The notes: generated by a model from the sequence alone, not told the origin. Positions 25,084-34,174 are shown, numbered from the stretch's first letter. The stretch is 64,000 nt of DNA from Gulosibacter sediminis (GCF_023370115.1 NZ_CP097160.1:2108001-2172000); one strand, 5' to 3'. Numbers and translations are program-made.

Positions 25084-26143
25084 GGGGGTCCTCCTGAGGG
25101 ATGCGGTCGGTTGCGACAGCCAGCACCTCGACGGCCTTCGCCGCGATCGTGCCCGGTCGGGTGCGGAGCCAGTCGGGTTCGGGGTCGCGGCCGAGGCCCC
25201 ACGCCACGTAGGCGGCGGGGATGTCGGCCCCGGCGACGTGCGAGAGCGGGTAGCCGCCGCCGAAGCGCGGGTTGACGTCGATGACCGACAGCTCCCCCGC
25301 ATCCGTACGGATCACGTCGAGATCGACGAGCCCGCGGTGCCCGAGGGCTCGCGCGACGCCGCGCGCGAGCTCGAGGTAGGGCGTCGCGTCGACCGATTCG
25401 GCGCGGTCGGTTTCGCCGGCGCGCATCGCGATCTTGCGGCGCACGAGCGCGGTCGCGAACTCGCCGCGCAAGTCGGTCACGACGTCGACGCCGTGCTCGA
25501 CGCCCCGCAGCCGCGGCTGCACAACGATGAGTTCGTCGGCGGCGTCGGGTTCGGGCTCGCTTCGGCCGTCGCGGTGGGTCACCTCGCCGCGCGCGCGGGC
25601 GATGGCCTCGGGCAGGGATGCGGCGCTCGCGAACCCGAGGCCACGGGAGCCGCTGCCGAAGCGCCCCTTCACGACGAACTCATCGGCGCCGAGACGCTCG
25701 CTCAACGCCGAGACGCCGAGGCGCAGTGCCGTCGATGCGAGCAGCGTCTCGGGGCTCGTCACGCCGGCGTTCGCGAGCAACTGGGCCGTCGCGAGCTTGT
25801 CTTCGACGATGCGCTGGTGCTCGGCGTCGAGCCGCACGAGCACGTCGAAGGCGGGCCGCTCGTCGAGGCGGGCCCAACGCGAGAGTTCAAAGTCGTTGAT
25901 GCTCACTGCGAGCGTCACCGCCCCGCGCCGCAGCGTCGCCTCGAGCCAGTCGGCGTAGCCGGGGTCGGTGACCGGCAAGGCCTCGACGAAGGCATCGGCG
26001 ACGGCGGCCGCGGGCGAGAACGGGTCAAGGTCGGCGACAATGACACGGCCCGCGACACCGTTGCGCCGCAGCGCGTCGCGGAACCAGCGCACCAGGTAGG
26101 GGCGGCGCCCACCTGAGGCCACGAGCACAGTGAAGTCAGGCAC
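25061..26143 (-). CDS. ATP-grasp carboxylate-amine ligase-like protein
   Basis: The 360-aa protein has a pre-ATP-grasp domain (TVLVASGGRRPYLVRWF), the glycine-rich ATP loop (EFVVKGRFGSGSRGLGFA), the adenine-region VVQPRLRGVEHGVDVV, and Mg/ATP ligands in VDLDVIRTD and IDVNPRFGGGYPLS. Such enzymes form acyl-phosphates from carboxylates and couple them to amines, or carboxylate groups. The start is taken as GTG 26143, eight bases inside the previous gene; the long open frame upstream to 26581 is antisense-like. In this operon it could amidate or elongate an amino-acid-bearing intermediate. Its exact substrate is unknown. Confidence 0.85.
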   Translation of the reverse strand: MPDFTVLVASGGRRPYLVRWFRDALRRNGVAGRVIVADLDPFSPAAAVADAFVEALPVTDPGYADWLEATLRRGAVTLAVSINDFELSRWARLDERPAFDVLVRLDAEHQRIVEDKLATAQLLANAGVTSPETLLASTALRLGVSALSERLGADEFVVKGRFGSGSRGLGFASAASLPEAIARARGEVTHRDGRSEPEPDAADELIVVQPRLRGVEHGVDVVTDLRGEFATALVRRKIAMRAGETDRAESVDATPYLELARGVARALGHRGLVDLDVIRTDAGELSVIDVNPRFGGGYPLSHVAGADIPAAYVAWGLGRDPEPDWLRTRPGTIAAKAVEVLAVATDRIPQEDPHGAAASV

Positions 26144-26981
26144 GGGCGGGCTCGTCCATACTCGATTCGGCGGGCTGCAGGTACGGCGGGAAGAAGCCGT
26201 CGGTGCGCCCGACGACCCGCTCGTGTTCTCGCTCCCAAAGGGCGCAGAGTCGGCCGTATTCGACCGGGTCGACGACGATGCGCGCGCTCGACGCGATCGG
26301 CTGCACCTTCGTGATTCCCGCCTTAAAGTGCCGCAGCGATTCGTGTGCCCCTTCGTCGAGGAAGTAATCGTGCAGGCCCTGCCCGTGCGCCCACTCGAGT
26401 TCGCGGTCGTAGAGTCCGATCTGTGGCACCTGCTGCTGGTACTGCGGGTTCGCACCGACGTAGAGCAGCTCGGCGATGTCACCGAGGCCGTCGCGGAGCT
26501 GCTCGAAGAACTCGAGCGAGTACAGGTGGTAGAACTCGTCCAGGTACCGCCACTCAGTGTCGGGCTCGCAGCTGAACCCATTGGCGTGAAACGAGCGGAT
26601 GCCCCGCCGGTGGTTCATCCGCATGCCGCCCCGGATCTCTTCGAGGGGGCGGTCGAGTGGGATATCGAAAGTCGGGCCGTGGTCAACGATCGCGCCGAAG
26701 CGGGCGAGGTCGGCCTCGGCGGAGTCAAGCAGCGGATGCAGGCGAAGGAAGAGCGTCACAACGCCGCGCAGCTGCAGGAAGTCAAGGAGCTCGCCGATCG
26801 CCTGCCTGCGCCACTGCGGTGTCGTGCCCTCCGCATCCTCGACCATGAGGAGCTGCGAGGACACGCCGCGGAAGGCATCGTAGGCAGTGAGTGCGGCCGG
26901 CAGATGATCGATGTCGTGTCGCACGCGGCTCAGGAGTGCCGGCCAGCGCGGGTCAGCGAGTTCAAGGAATTCAACGTCCAA
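26136..26981 (-). CDS. FemAB/GNAT-like protein C, internally deleted paralogue
   Basis: This 281-aa protein is clearly homologous to the two upstream genes: DPRWPALLSRVRHDIDHLPA, then VTLFLRLHPLLDS, FDIPLDRPLEEIRGGMRMNH, RRGIRSFHANGF, QVPQIGLYDRELEWAHGQG and SLRHFKAGITK. It lacks three blocks they both have, about 33 residues after MVEDAEG, 16-18 after YHLYS, and 28 after DGLGDI, all in frame. The last removes a core strand of the GNAT-like fold. The start is placed at TTG 26981, where LDVEFLELADPRW aligns with the paralogue starts; AAGGG precedes it by 11 bases. It may be a non-catalytic partner or a decaying gene. Confidence 0.78.
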   Translation of the reverse strand: MDVEFLELADPRWPALLSRVRHDIDHLPAALTAYDAFRGVSSQLLMVEDAEGTTPQWRRQAIGELLDFLQLRGVVTLFLRLHPLLDSAEADLARFGAIVDHGPTFDIPLDRPLEEIRGGMRMNHRRGIRSFHANGFSCEPDTEWRYLDEFYHLYSLEFFEQLRDGLGDIAELLYVGANPQYQQQVPQIGLYDRELEWAHGQGLHDYFLDEGAHESLRHFKAGITKVQPIASSARIVVDPVEYGRLCALWEREHERVVGRTDGFFPPYLQPAESSMDEPARA

Positions 26982-27017
26982 CGCAACGACTACCCTTCTC
27001 ATGCGGTTGATCGCGGT

Positions 27018-28127
27018 CTACGACCCCGCCAGATCTCTGATCGTTGCAGACGGCTCGTCGGCCTCCACCGTCGCAGCGTGCCTTTCACCCCTGCCGGTCA
27101 CCCCGGTCCGTCGATACGGTGGGAAGAAGTCGTCGCTGTGGGGCACCGGACGCTCCGCGACGAGCTCCCAGGCGGCGCATTGCCGCCCGAATTCAACGGG
27201 GTCGATGACGATGCGCGCGCTCGAGGAAACCGGCTGATGTGTGGTCATACCGGCCTTGAATCGCCGCAGCGACTCGTACGCGGCGCCATCGAAGAAGTAG
27301 TTTTGCGCTCTGCGGGCGAGCGCCCACTGCACCTCGGCGTCGTAGGAGCCGATCTGCGGAATTTCACCGTGAAACTCGGCGTTCACCGCGCCGTAGAGGC
27401 CCTGGACGATCCCGCCGCACTCGGTGACGATGCCGCCCATGGCGAGGAGACCGTCGACTTCGAGCGTCCAAAGCGACACGTGATCGCTCAGGGTGTCGCG
27501 GAGCCGCTCGAAATAGTCGAGTGTGAAACGGAAGTCATCACTCGCGCCCACACGCTCCATGGTTTGCGCGTAGATGGCATGAAAGTCAGGCAGCGCCTCC
27601 CAATCAGGGTCGGGGGAATAGTCATAGCCGGCCGCCTGAAACTTCCGAATGCCCCGCCGGTGGCTCTTGCTCATCGCGGCGCGGATATCGTCGAGCGGCC
27701 GGTCGAGCTGGATGTTGAAGGTCGGTCCGTGCTCGACGACCGCGCCGAATCGCGAGAACTCAGCCGCCGACGAGTCGAGCAGCGGGTGAAACCGGAGAAA
27801 CAGCGAGACGACGCCGCGGCGGCGCAGAAATATCAGCAGCTCGCGAATCGCCTCCCGTCGCCACTCGATCGAGGTGCCGTCGGTAAACAGGGGCGCCGAG
27901 CGCACCTCCGACGAGGCCGCATCGAGACTCCCGCCGTTCCTTCCCAGGATGCGCAGGGGCACGAGCAAGGCACCCACGTCATCCTCGACGACGGCAAGCT
28001 GCGAGGCCCCTCCCCGGAAGGCGTCGTGCGCCGCGAGGTAAGCCGGCAGGTGGTCCACGTCGTGCTGCACAGTTGCAAGCAGCGCATCCCACCGCTCGTC
28101 ACCGATGTCGAGTAGTTGTGCTTGCAT
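27018..28127 (-). CDS. FemAB/GNAT-like aminoacyl- or acyltransferase B
   Basis: The 369-aa protein starts MQAQLLDIGDERWDALLATV and carries the family features: VVSLFLRFHPLLDS, FNIQLDRPLDDIRAAMSKSH, RRGIRKFQAAGYDY, GLLAMGGIVTECGGIVQGLY (a core beta-hairpin), QIGSYDAEVQWALARR and SLRRFKAGMTTHQP. This pattern is of the FemAB/BioF2-like GNAT group, which includes tRNA-dependent peptidyl transferases making cell-wall cross-bridges and some natural-product ligases. It lies 107 bases downstream of paralogue A and 36 bases before C. A GGAG site precedes the ATG. The donor and acceptor substrates are unknown. Confidence 0.82.
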   Translation of the reverse strand: MQAQLLDIGDERWDALLATVQHDVDHLPAYLAAHDAFRGGASQLAVVEDDVGALLVPLRILGRNGGSLDAASSEVRSAPLFTDGTSIEWRREAIRELLIFLRRRGVVSLFLRFHPLLDSSAAEFSRFGAVVEHGPTFNIQLDRPLDDIRAAMSKSHRRGIRKFQAAGYDYSPDPDWEALPDFHAIYAQTMERVGASDDFRFTLDYFERLRDTLSDHVSLWTLEVDGLLAMGGIVTECGGIVQGLYGAVNAEFHGEIPQIGSYDAEVQWALARRAQNYFFDGAAYESLRRFKAGMTTHQPVSSSARIVIDPVEFGRQCAAWELVAERPVPHSDDFFPPYRRTGVTGRGERHAATVEADEPSATIRDLAGS

Positions 28128-28234
28128 GCGCTCCAGCGCCCCTCTCGGCCGCTGCGGCCTTGCGGGGTGTCGTCGGCCGCCGTGCTTCGAGACTCTCAGA
28201 AATCTGCGGGTTCACCCGCGGATGTCGCTAGCTT

Positions 28235-29296
28235 TCACCCCGCAGTATGCCCCGCCACGACCTCGATGCGCGTGCTGTCGCGGTACGGCGGGAAGAATTC
28301 GTCAGTGCGGCCGACGAGCAGGCCCGTGCGCTGCTGCCACGCCTCGCAGCGTCGCCCAAACTCGGTGTGGTTCACGACGATGCGCGCGCTGTACTCGACG
28401 GGCCGCACCTTCGTAATGCCGGCCTTGAACTGGTGCAGCGATTCGGTGCCCGCGCCGCCGATGAAGTAGTCGCGGTGCCCCGTCGCCTGGGCCCACTCGA
28501 GTTCCTGGTCGTAGAGCGCCACCTGCGGCACCTGGCTGTGGAAGTCAGGATGCACGCCCGCGTAGAGCCCCTGCACGATGCCGCAGCAGTCGGTCACGAG
28601 GTGCGCCGCGACGATCTGCTCGCCCGAGCGGAGCACCCAGAGCGCGACCCGGTCGCCGAGCGCGACGACAACATCCTCGAAGTAGCCGAGTGAGAAGCGG
28701 TACTCGTCGCGCGCGTGCACCCGCTGCATCGAGAGTTCGTAGAGCTCGTGAAACGCCGCGAGGTTGTCACAGGCAGGCTCACGCTCGAAGCGGAAGTCGC
28801 ACGCCCGGAACTTGCGGATGCTCTGGCGGTGGCTGCGCCGCATGTTCGCCCGAATCTCCTCGAGCGGGTGATCGAGGGGAATGTCGTAGGTCGCGCCGTG
28901 CTCGACGATGGCGCCGAAGGCGGCAAAGTCACTGCGGTGGCCTTCGAGCAACGGATGAAAGCGCAAGAACAACGACACGGTGCCCCTGCTCCGCAGATAC
29001 TCGAGCAGAGCGCGGATGGCGGCCTGACGCCACTGGGCGCTCGTGCCCTCGGTGCAGAGCGGGGATGCGCGCAGCTCCGCTGAGACCGCGTCCCGCATCC
29101 CATCCGGCAGCTCGATGAACCGCAAGGGCACGGCGAACACGTTGTCGCCGTCGCGCACGTGCGCGAGCACGGAGGTGCTCCCCCGCCGGCGGTCGCTCGC
29201 CGCGAGATAGCAGGGCAGGTGGTCGATGTCGTGCCGCACGCGTGCGAGCAACGTCGGCCAGCGCGCATCCTCTTGGTCGAGAAGCTGAACTTCCAT
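28235..29296 (-). CDS. FemAB/GNAT-like aminoacyl- or acyltransferase A
   Basis: The 353-aa protein begins at ATG 29296 (MEVQLLDQEDARWPTLLARV), aligned with paralogue B; open sequence upstream has no family similarity. It has SLFLRFHPLLEGHRSDFAAF, YDIPLDHPLEEIRANMRRSH, RQSIRKFRACDFRF, QIVAAHLVTDCCGIVQGLYA and VALYDQELEWAQATG. Two Cys in tandem (DCC) replace EC in B. It is the first gene of the six-gene minus-strand operon ending with the PLP decarboxylase, and starts 56 bases after the hairpin that separates the operon from adk. A full-length FemAB-like transferase is likely; specificity cannot be told. Confidence 0.82.
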   Translation of the reverse strand: MEVQLLDQEDARWPTLLARVRHDIDHLPCYLAASDRRRGSTSVLAHVRDGDNVFAVPLRFIELPDGMRDAVSAELRASPLCTEGTSAQWRQAAIRALLEYLRSRGTVSLFLRFHPLLEGHRSDFAAFGAIVEHGATYDIPLDHPLEEIRANMRRSHRQSIRKFRACDFRFEREPACDNLAAFHELYELSMQRVHARDEYRFSLGYFEDVVVALGDRVALWVLRSGEQIVAAHLVTDCCGIVQGLYAGVHPDFHSQVPQVALYDQELEWAQATGHRDYFIGGAGTESLHQFKAGITKVRPVEYSARIVVNHTEFGRRCEAWQQRTGLLVGRTDEFFPPYRDSTRIEVVAGHTAG

Positions 29297-29351
29297 GCTG
29301 CCCTCTCTGTGGACCATCCAAGAGGGAATGCTAGACCTGCCGCGCACGACG

Positions 29352-29385
29352 AGAGGGGGTGAACCTGTTCGGTTTCACCCCCTCT
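29352..29385 (-). terminator. Hairpin after adk
   Basis: Arms 29352-29363 and 29374-29385 (agagggggtgaa and its complement) form a perfect 12-bp stem with a 10-base loop, starting 13 bases past the adk stop. No T-run follows. It marks the boundary between the conserved secY-adk unit and the inserted accessory operon. Confidence 0.65.
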
Positions 29386-29398
29386 TGATGAAGAGCTG

Positions 29399-29995
29399 TT
29401 AGGCGCGCGGCACGCGTGCCTCGAGCGCGTCGAGGATGCGCTGCGCGACTTCCTCGACCGAGCCCATGCCGTCCACCTTGACGAGCGAGCCACGCTGTTC
29501 GTACACGCCGAGGATCGGCGCCGTCTCGTTCGCGTAGACGTCCTGGCGGTGGCGGATGACCTCTTCGGTGTCATCGACGCGACCGAGCTCCTGCGCACGC
29601 TTGAGCAGGCGGGCGACGACTGCATCCGTGTCGACCTCGAGCTGCACCACGGCGTCGATTGCCTGACCCTCGGCCTCGAGCAGCCCCGTGAGGAACTCGA
29701 CCTGGCCGAGCGTGCGCGGGTAGCCGTCGAGCAGGAAGCCGCCCTTGGCGTCGTCCTGGCCGATGCGGTCCTGCACGAGCTCGTTCGTCAGCGAGTCGGG
29801 CACGAGCTCACCAGCGGCGGTGATCTCCTGCACTTTCTTGCCGAGCTCGGTGCCGTTCTTGATGTTCTCGCGGAAGATGTCTCCGGTTGAGATCGCGGGG
29901 ATGCCGTAGGCCTCGGCGAGGCCGGTTGCCTGGGTGCCCTTGCCCGCGCCGGGAGGGCCAACAATCAGCAGTCGAGCGGGTGCAGTTTGCGTCAT
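29399..29995 (-). CDS. adk: Adenylate kinase (short form)
   Basis: It equilibrates ATP + AMP with 2 ADP. The 198-aa protein has the P-loop [17 protein letters not shown], the AMP-binding [11 protein letters not shown] and [16 protein letters not shown], and a short LID ([21 protein letters not shown]) lacking the zinc or long LID insert, normal for actinobacteria. The ATG overlaps the secY stop by 4 bases (co-translation). In related genomes map follows; here a hairpin and about 20 kb of accessory genes intervene. Confidence 0.97.
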   Translation of the reverse strand: MTQTAPARLLIVGPPGAGKGTQATGLAEAYGIPAISTGDIFRENIKNGTELGKKVQEITAAGELVPDSLTNELVQDRIGQDDAKGGFLLDGYPRTLGQVEFLTGLLEAEGQAIDAVVQLEVDTDAVVARLLKRAQELGRVDDTEEVIRHRQDVYANETAPILGVYEQRGSLVKVDGMGSVEEVAQRILDALEARVPRA

Positions 29996-31383
29996 CGCAG
30001 AAGTCCTTCGTAGTTGCGTTGCTGGAGCTGGGCGTCGATCTGTTTCACAGTTTCAAGACCGACACCAACGAGGATCAGGATAGACGCACCGCCGAGGGGG
30101 AAGTTCTGGTTCGCCGAAACGGTGGCGAGCGCGATGAGCGGCAGCAGCGCGATAATTCCGAGGTAAATCGACCCCGGGAAGGTGATTCGGTTGAGCACGT
30201 GCGCGAGGTAATCGGCGGTCGGCTGGCCGGCACGGATGCCGGGCACGAAGCCGCCCTGGCGGCGCATGTTCTCGGCGACCTCGTCGGGGTTGAACGCGAT
30301 GTAGACGTAGAAGTACGCGAAGCCGATGATGAGCAGGAAGTACGTGAGCATGTATGGCCACGTGTCGCCCGAAACGAAGTTGTTCTGAATCCAGATGACC
30401 CACTCGGGGGCGGTCGTGCCATCGGTCGGCGTGTTGAACTGCGCGACGAGCGACGGCAGCATCAGCAGCGACGAGGCGAAGATGACCGGGATCACGCCCG
30501 CCTGGTTCACCTTGATCGGGATGTAGGTCGACTGGCCGCCGTAGGTGCGGCGACCGACCATGCGGCGCGCGTACTGCACCGGGATGCGGCGCTGCGACTG
30601 TTCGACGTAGATGACGGCCACGAGCACGAGGAACGCGAGCACGATGATGACCGCGAAGGTGATGCCGCCGCCGGTGCCGCTCATGAGCGACCACATGGCC
30701 TGCGGGAACGAGGCGCAGATCGAGGTGAAGATGAGCAGCGACATGCCGTTGCCGACGCCGCGCTCGGTGATGAGCTCGCCGAACCACATGATGGCCGCGG
30801 TGCCCGCAGTCATCGCGGTGACCATGATCACCATGCGGATGATGTTGGTCGTCACATCGAAGCCGGTCGTCTCGGCGACGAGGTCGAGGACGTTCGAGCA
30901 GGCCGCGTCGGTGTTCGCACCGAAGAGGCCACCCGTGCGGGCGACGGTGAGCAGCGTGGTTGCCTGCAGCACCGCGAGAGCGATGGTGAGGTAACGCGTG
31001 TACTGCGTCAGCTTCGTCTGGCCCGACTGGCCCTCCTTGTGGAGCGCCTCAAAGTGCGGCACGACGACGCGGAGCAGCTGAATGATGATCGACGCGGTGA
31101 TGTACGGCATGATGCCGAGCGCGAAGATCGACAGCTGCATGAGCGCGCCGCCCGAGAAGAGGTTGAGCATCGAGAACAGGTTGGTCTGTCCGTCGGTGTT
31201 CATGCCGTCCACACAGGTCTGCACGTTCGCGAAGTTCACGTGCGGTGCCGGGATGGTGGTACCCAACCGGTAAAGGGCGATCATGCCGAGTGTGAACAGG
31301 ATCTTGCGTCGAAGATCCGGCGTTCGGAACACCCGTGAGATAGCACTGAACACGCGGGAAGCCTGCTTTCCTAATGTGGACAA
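29992..31383 (-). CDS. secY: Preprotein translocase subunit SecY
   Basis: SecY forms the protein-conducting channel with SecE and SecG. The 463-aa protein has about ten membrane helices, with [20 protein letters not shown] at the N-terminus, the plug-region [20 protein letters not shown], cytosolic loop [14 protein letters not shown] and C-terminal [17 protein letters not shown]. The gene lies in its standard place after rplO, but a 15-bp perfect hairpin sits in the 42-base rplO-secY gap, just upstream of its start, so its expression may be uncoupled from the spc genes. Confidence 0.98.
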   Translation of the reverse strand: MSTLGKQASRVFSAISRVFRTPDLRRKILFTLGMIALYRLGTTIPAPHVNFANVQTCVDGMNTDGQTNLFSMLNLFSGGALMQLSIFALGIMPYITASIIIQLLRVVVPHFEALHKEGQSGQTKLTQYTRYLTIALAVLQATTLLTVARTGGLFGANTDAACSNVLDLVAETTGFDVTTNIIRMVIMVTAMTAGTAAIMWFGELITERGVGNGMSLLIFTSICASFPQAMWSLMSGTGGGITFAVIIVLAFLVLVAVIYVEQSQRRIPVQYARRMVGRRTYGGQSTYIPIKVNQAGVIPVIFASSLLMLPSLVAQFNTPTDGTTAPEWVIWIQNNFVSGDTWPYMLTYFLLIIGFAYFYVYIAFNPDEVAENMRRQGGFVPGIRAGQPTADYLAHVLNRITFPGSIYLGIIALLPLIALATVSANQNFPLGGASILILVGVGLETVKQIDAQLQQRNYEGLLR

Positions 31384-31384
31384 A

Positions 31385-31420
31385 CGAGAACGGGGCCGGT
31401 GAAAGCCGGCCCCGTTCTCG
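31385..31420 (-). terminator. 15-bp perfect hairpin between rplO and secY
   Basis: Arms 31385-31399 and 31406-31420 pair perfectly (cgagaacggggccgg and complement) around tgaaag. On the minus strand the stem is followed by TTTGTCC. It begins 5 bases after the rplO stop and ends 2 bases before the secY start codon, so it may attenuate transcription into secY-adk and also hide the secY ribosome binding site region or be relieved by translation of rplO. Confidence 0.65.
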
Positions 31421-31425
31421 GGAAA

Positions 31426-31896
31426 TTACTTGATGGAGCCGCCAGCGTCGACGATCTTCTGCTCTGCTGAGCTCGAGACCTTGTCGACGGCAACATTCAG
31501 CTTAACGGTTACCTCGCCAGTACCGAGCACCTTGACGAGCTCGTTCTTGCGAACGAGGCCCTTCTTCACGAGGTCCTCGATTGTGACGTCGCCACCCTGG
31601 GGGTAGGCCTGCTCCAGCTGGAACAGGTTCACCACCTGGTACTCCTTGCGGAACGGGTTCTTGAACCCGCGCAGCTTCGGGGTACGCATGTGCTGCGGCA
31701 TCTGGCCACCCTCGAATCCGAGACGCACGGTGGTACGTGCCTTCGAACCCTTGGTACCGCGACCAGCGGTCTTGCCCTTCGAGCCCTCACCGCGACCCTT
31801 ACGGATGCGCGACTTCTTGGCTCCCGGAGCCGGACGGAGGTCGTGCAGCTTGAGCTTGCCGTCCTCGGGTCCGGTCGTGTTCTCGTTGTTCGTCAT
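31426..31896 (-). CDS. rplO: 50S ribosomal protein uL15
   Basis: uL15 is an early-binding 23S rRNA protein with a long extended tail. The 156-aa protein has an acidic N-terminal addition ([20 protein letters not shown]), followed by the diagnostic [20 protein letters not shown] and [18 protein letters not shown]. The ATG overlaps the rpmD stop by one base. It is the last ribosomal gene before secY and is followed closely by a strong hairpin. Confidence 0.98.
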   Translation of the reverse strand: MTNNENTTGPEDGKLKLHDLRPAPGAKKSRIRKGRGEGSKGKTAGRGTKGSKARTTVRLGFEGGQMPQHMRTPKLRGFKNPFRKEYQVVNLFQLEQAYPQGGDVTIEDLVKKGLVRKNELVKVLGTGEVTVKLNVAVDKVSSSAEQKIVDAGGSIK

Positions 31897-32084
31897 TATT
31901 CGTTGATCTCCTCAACCTTGACCAGGTGAGCGACCGCACGCACATAGCCACGCAGCTGCTGGCTGTCCTCACGAACAACCGAGTCGCCGATGCGCTTCAG
32001 GCCGAGCGAGCGCAGGGTTTCGCGCTGGTTCTGCTTTTCGCTAATGACCGACTTGATCTGGGTCACCTTGAGAGTCGTAGCCAT
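31896..32084 (-). CDS. rpmD: 50S ribosomal protein uL30
   Basis: The 62-aa protein reads [20 protein letters not shown] then [20 protein letters not shown], the compact uL30 fold that binds 23S rRNA domain II. Its ATG and stop each overlap the neighbouring genes rpsE and rplO by one base, so the three are probably translated in a coupled way. Length and order are normal for bacteria. It ends [12 protein letters not shown], slightly longer than some homologues. Confidence 0.97.
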   Translation of the reverse strand: MATTLKVTQIKSVISEKQNQRETLRSLGLKRIGDSVVREDSQQLRGYVRAVAHLVKVEEINE

Positions 32085-32812
32085 TAGGCACCAACCTTTG
32101 CAGCCTTGGCGGCCTCGTCAGCGGCGCGTGCCTGGTCGCGCAGGATGCGCTCCGGCACGACGTGCTCGACGTCGAGGCCACGACGGGCGGCGACGGCTCG
32201 CGGCTCTTCGAGCAGCTTGAGCGCCTCAACCGTCGCGTGAACGATGTTGATGGTGTTCGACGAGCCGAGCGACTTGCTCAGGACGTCGTGGATACCAGCG
32301 CACTCGAGCACGGCGCGGACGGGACCACCGGCGATAACACCGGTACCCTGTGCGGCCGGGCGGAGGAGGACGACGCCAGCGCCGGCCTCACCCTGCACGG
32401 GGTGCGGGATGGTCTTGAGCACGCGGGGAACGCGGAAGAAGTTCTTCTTCGCTTCCTCGACACCCTTCGAGATTGCCAGGGGCACCTCGCGAGCCTTGCC
32501 GTAGCCGACGCCCACGAGACCGTTACCGTCGCCAACGACGACGAGCGCGGTGAAGCTGAAGCGACGACCACCCTTAACGACCTTGGAGACGCGGTTGATG
32601 GTGACAACGCGCTCGAGGAATTCGTTCGCCTTGTCGTCGTCACGGCCACGGCCACCACGGCCGCCACGGCCACCGTCGCGCTGCTGACGGTCGCGGTTGC
32701 CGCTGCGGCGCTCGCGTCCATCCTCACGCTGGTTGGTCTCGCTCGAAGCGGCGGTCTCAACCGGGGTGTCGGTCATGTTGTCAGGGACGTTGTTCGTGTT
32801 GTTCTCGGTCAC
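32084..32812 (-). CDS. rpsE: 30S ribosomal protein uS5 with extended termini
   Basis: uS5 contributes to decoding accuracy and the mRNA entry channel. The core begins [20 protein letters not shown] and continues [42 protein letters not shown], then [20 protein letters not shown]. The 242 aa include a disordered N-terminus of about 60 residues with an [21 protein letters not shown] repeat-like Gly/Arg/Asp stretch and an Ala-rich C-terminus, both common in actinobacteria. The start overlaps rplR by 4 bases. Confidence 0.97.
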   Translation of the reverse strand: MTENNTNNVPDNMTDTPVETAASSETNQREDGRERRSGNRDRQQRDGGRGGRGGRGRDDDKANEFLERVVTINRVSKVVKGGRRFSFTALVVVGDGNGLVGVGYGKAREVPLAISKGVEEAKKNFFRVPRVLKTIPHPVQGEAGAGVVLLRPAAQGTGVIAGGPVRAVLECAGIHDVLSKSLGSSNTINIVHATVEALKLLEEPRAVAARRGLDVEHVVPERILRDQARAADEAAKAAKVGA

Positions 32813-33168
32813 AGGTTCAGCCCTGCCTCTCGTGCTCCATCGGCAATCGCGGCGACACGGCCGGCGTACTTGTTTCCACCGCGGTCGAACACGACGGTCT
32901 CGACTCCGGCTTCCTTGGCGCGCTCGGCAACCAGTTCACCTACGCGACGAGCCTTGGCGGTCTTGTCACCGTCGAAGCTGCGAAGCTCGGCTTCCATGGT
33001 CGATGCCGAAGCGAGGGTGTGCCCCTTCGCGTCGTCGATGACCTGGACGAACACGTGGCGAGCGGAACGGGTAACGGACAGACGGGGGCGCGCTGCGGTG
33101 CCCTCGATCTTCTTGCGCAGCCGGTTGTGGCGACGGCCACGGGCGGCCTGCTTGCTCTGCTGAGCCAT
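32809..33168 (-). CDS. rplR: 50S ribosomal protein uL18
   Basis: uL18 brings 5S rRNA into the large subunit together with uL5. The 119-aa protein has the basic start [20 protein letters not shown], then [32 protein letters not shown] and [20 protein letters not shown], all diagnostic. It follows rplF after 2 bases and overlaps rpsE by 4. Confidence 0.97.
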   Translation of the reverse strand: MAQQSKQAARGRRHNRLRKKIEGTAARPRLSVTRSARHVFVQVIDDAKGHTLASASTMEAELRSFDGDKTAKARRVGELVAERAKEAGVETVVFDRGGNKYAGRVAAIADGAREAGLNL

Positions 33169-33170
33169 GC

Positions 33171-33707
33171 TTACTTACCAGCCTTTCCGGCCTTGCGGCG
33201 TACCTGCTCGCCCGCGTAGCGGATGCCCTTGCCCTTGTAGGGCTCCGGCGGACGAATCTTGCGGATGTTCGCAGCGGTCTCGCCGACCAGCTGCTTGTCG
33301 ATGCCCTGGATCGAGATCTTGTTCTGACCCTCGACCTTGAAGGTGATGCCTTCGGGGGCGGGCACGTTGACCGGGTGCGAGAAGCCGAGTGCGAACTCGA
33401 GGTCCGAGCCCTTGGCCATCACGCGGTAACCGGTACCAACGACCTCGAGGTCCTTGGTGTAGCCGGCGGTCACGCCAATGATGTTGTTGAAGATGAGGGT
33501 GCGGGTCAGGCCGTGCAGGGCACGCGACTCACGCTCGTCGTCGGGGCGGGTGACGAGCACCTGGCCCTCTTCGACCTTCACCTCGATGGGCTCGGCAACG
33601 GTGAGGCTGAGCTCACCCTTGGGGCCCTTAACCGAGACGAGTGCGCCGTCAAGCTTGACCTCGACGCCGGCGGGGATTTCGATGGGAAGACGTCCAATAC
33701 GCGACAT
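33171..33707 (-). CDS. rplF: 50S ribosomal protein uL6
   Basis: uL6 lies near the factor-binding site of the large subunit. The 178-aa protein starts [20 protein letters not shown] and has [50 protein letters not shown] and the C-terminal [20 protein letters not shown], a family signature. It follows rpsH after six bases and precedes rplR. The length is normal. Confidence 0.98.
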   Translation of the reverse strand: MSRIGRLPIEIPAGVEVKLDGALVSVKGPKGELSLTVAEPIEVKVEEGQVLVTRPDDERESRALHGLTRTLIFNNIIGVTAGYTKDLEVVGTGYRVMAKGSDLEFALGFSHPVNVPAPEGITFKVEGQNKISIQGIDKQLVGETAANIRKIRPPEPYKGKGIRYAGEQVRRKAGKAGK

Positions 33708-33713
33708 TCTTAA

Positions 33714-34112
33714 TCACCACACGTAGGCGAGGACTTCCCCACCCACGCCCTTCTGCTCGGCCTCGCGGTCAGTCAGCATGCCGGAGGAAGTGGACAGGAT
33801 CGCGATGCCGAGGCCACCAAGAACGGTGGGCAGCTCGGTCGACTTCGCGTAGACGCGCAGGCCCGGCTTCGAAACGCGCTTGATGCCCGACAGAGCGGGA
33901 CGGCGGTCCTGGCCGAACTTGAGCGAGAGGTTGAGGGTCTCGCCGACGCGGGCGTTCTCGACGCTCCAGTCGGTGATGTATCCCTCGCGCTTGAGGATCT
34001 CTGCGATGTTCTTCTTGAGCTTCGAACCCGGCATCGACACTGCGTCGTGGTGGGCGTTGCTCGCGTTGCGCAGACGGGTAAGCATGTCTGCGACGGGGTC
34101 GGTCATAGTCAT
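33714..34112 (-). CDS. rpsH: 30S ribosomal protein uS8
   Basis: uS8 binds the central domain of 16S rRNA and in many bacteria represses the spc operon. The start is taken as ATG 34112 ([20 protein letters not shown]), 132 aa; a second ATG lies two codons on, and the 14 open codons upstream are not conserved. It ends [20 protein letters not shown], typical. The gene is separated from rplE by 106 bases with a hairpin rather than by rpsN. Confidence 0.97.
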   Translation of the reverse strand: MTMTDPVADMLTRLRNASNAHHDAVSMPGSKLKKNIAEILKREGYITDWSVENARVGETLNLSLKFGQDRRPALSGIKRVSKPGLRVYAKSTELPTVLGGLGIAILSTSSGMLTDREAEQKGVGGEVLAYVW

Positions 34113-34174
34113 GACTCGATATTTCCTTTCGCCTGGTTTCGACGCGCCGTACACGGCACGCCGACCTGTGGTGT

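Noticed and set aside
23261-29296. Plain capsule/exopolysaccharide locus
   Set aside because: Only one initiating sugar transferase is present, without glycosyltransferases, Wzx/Wzy or export genes.
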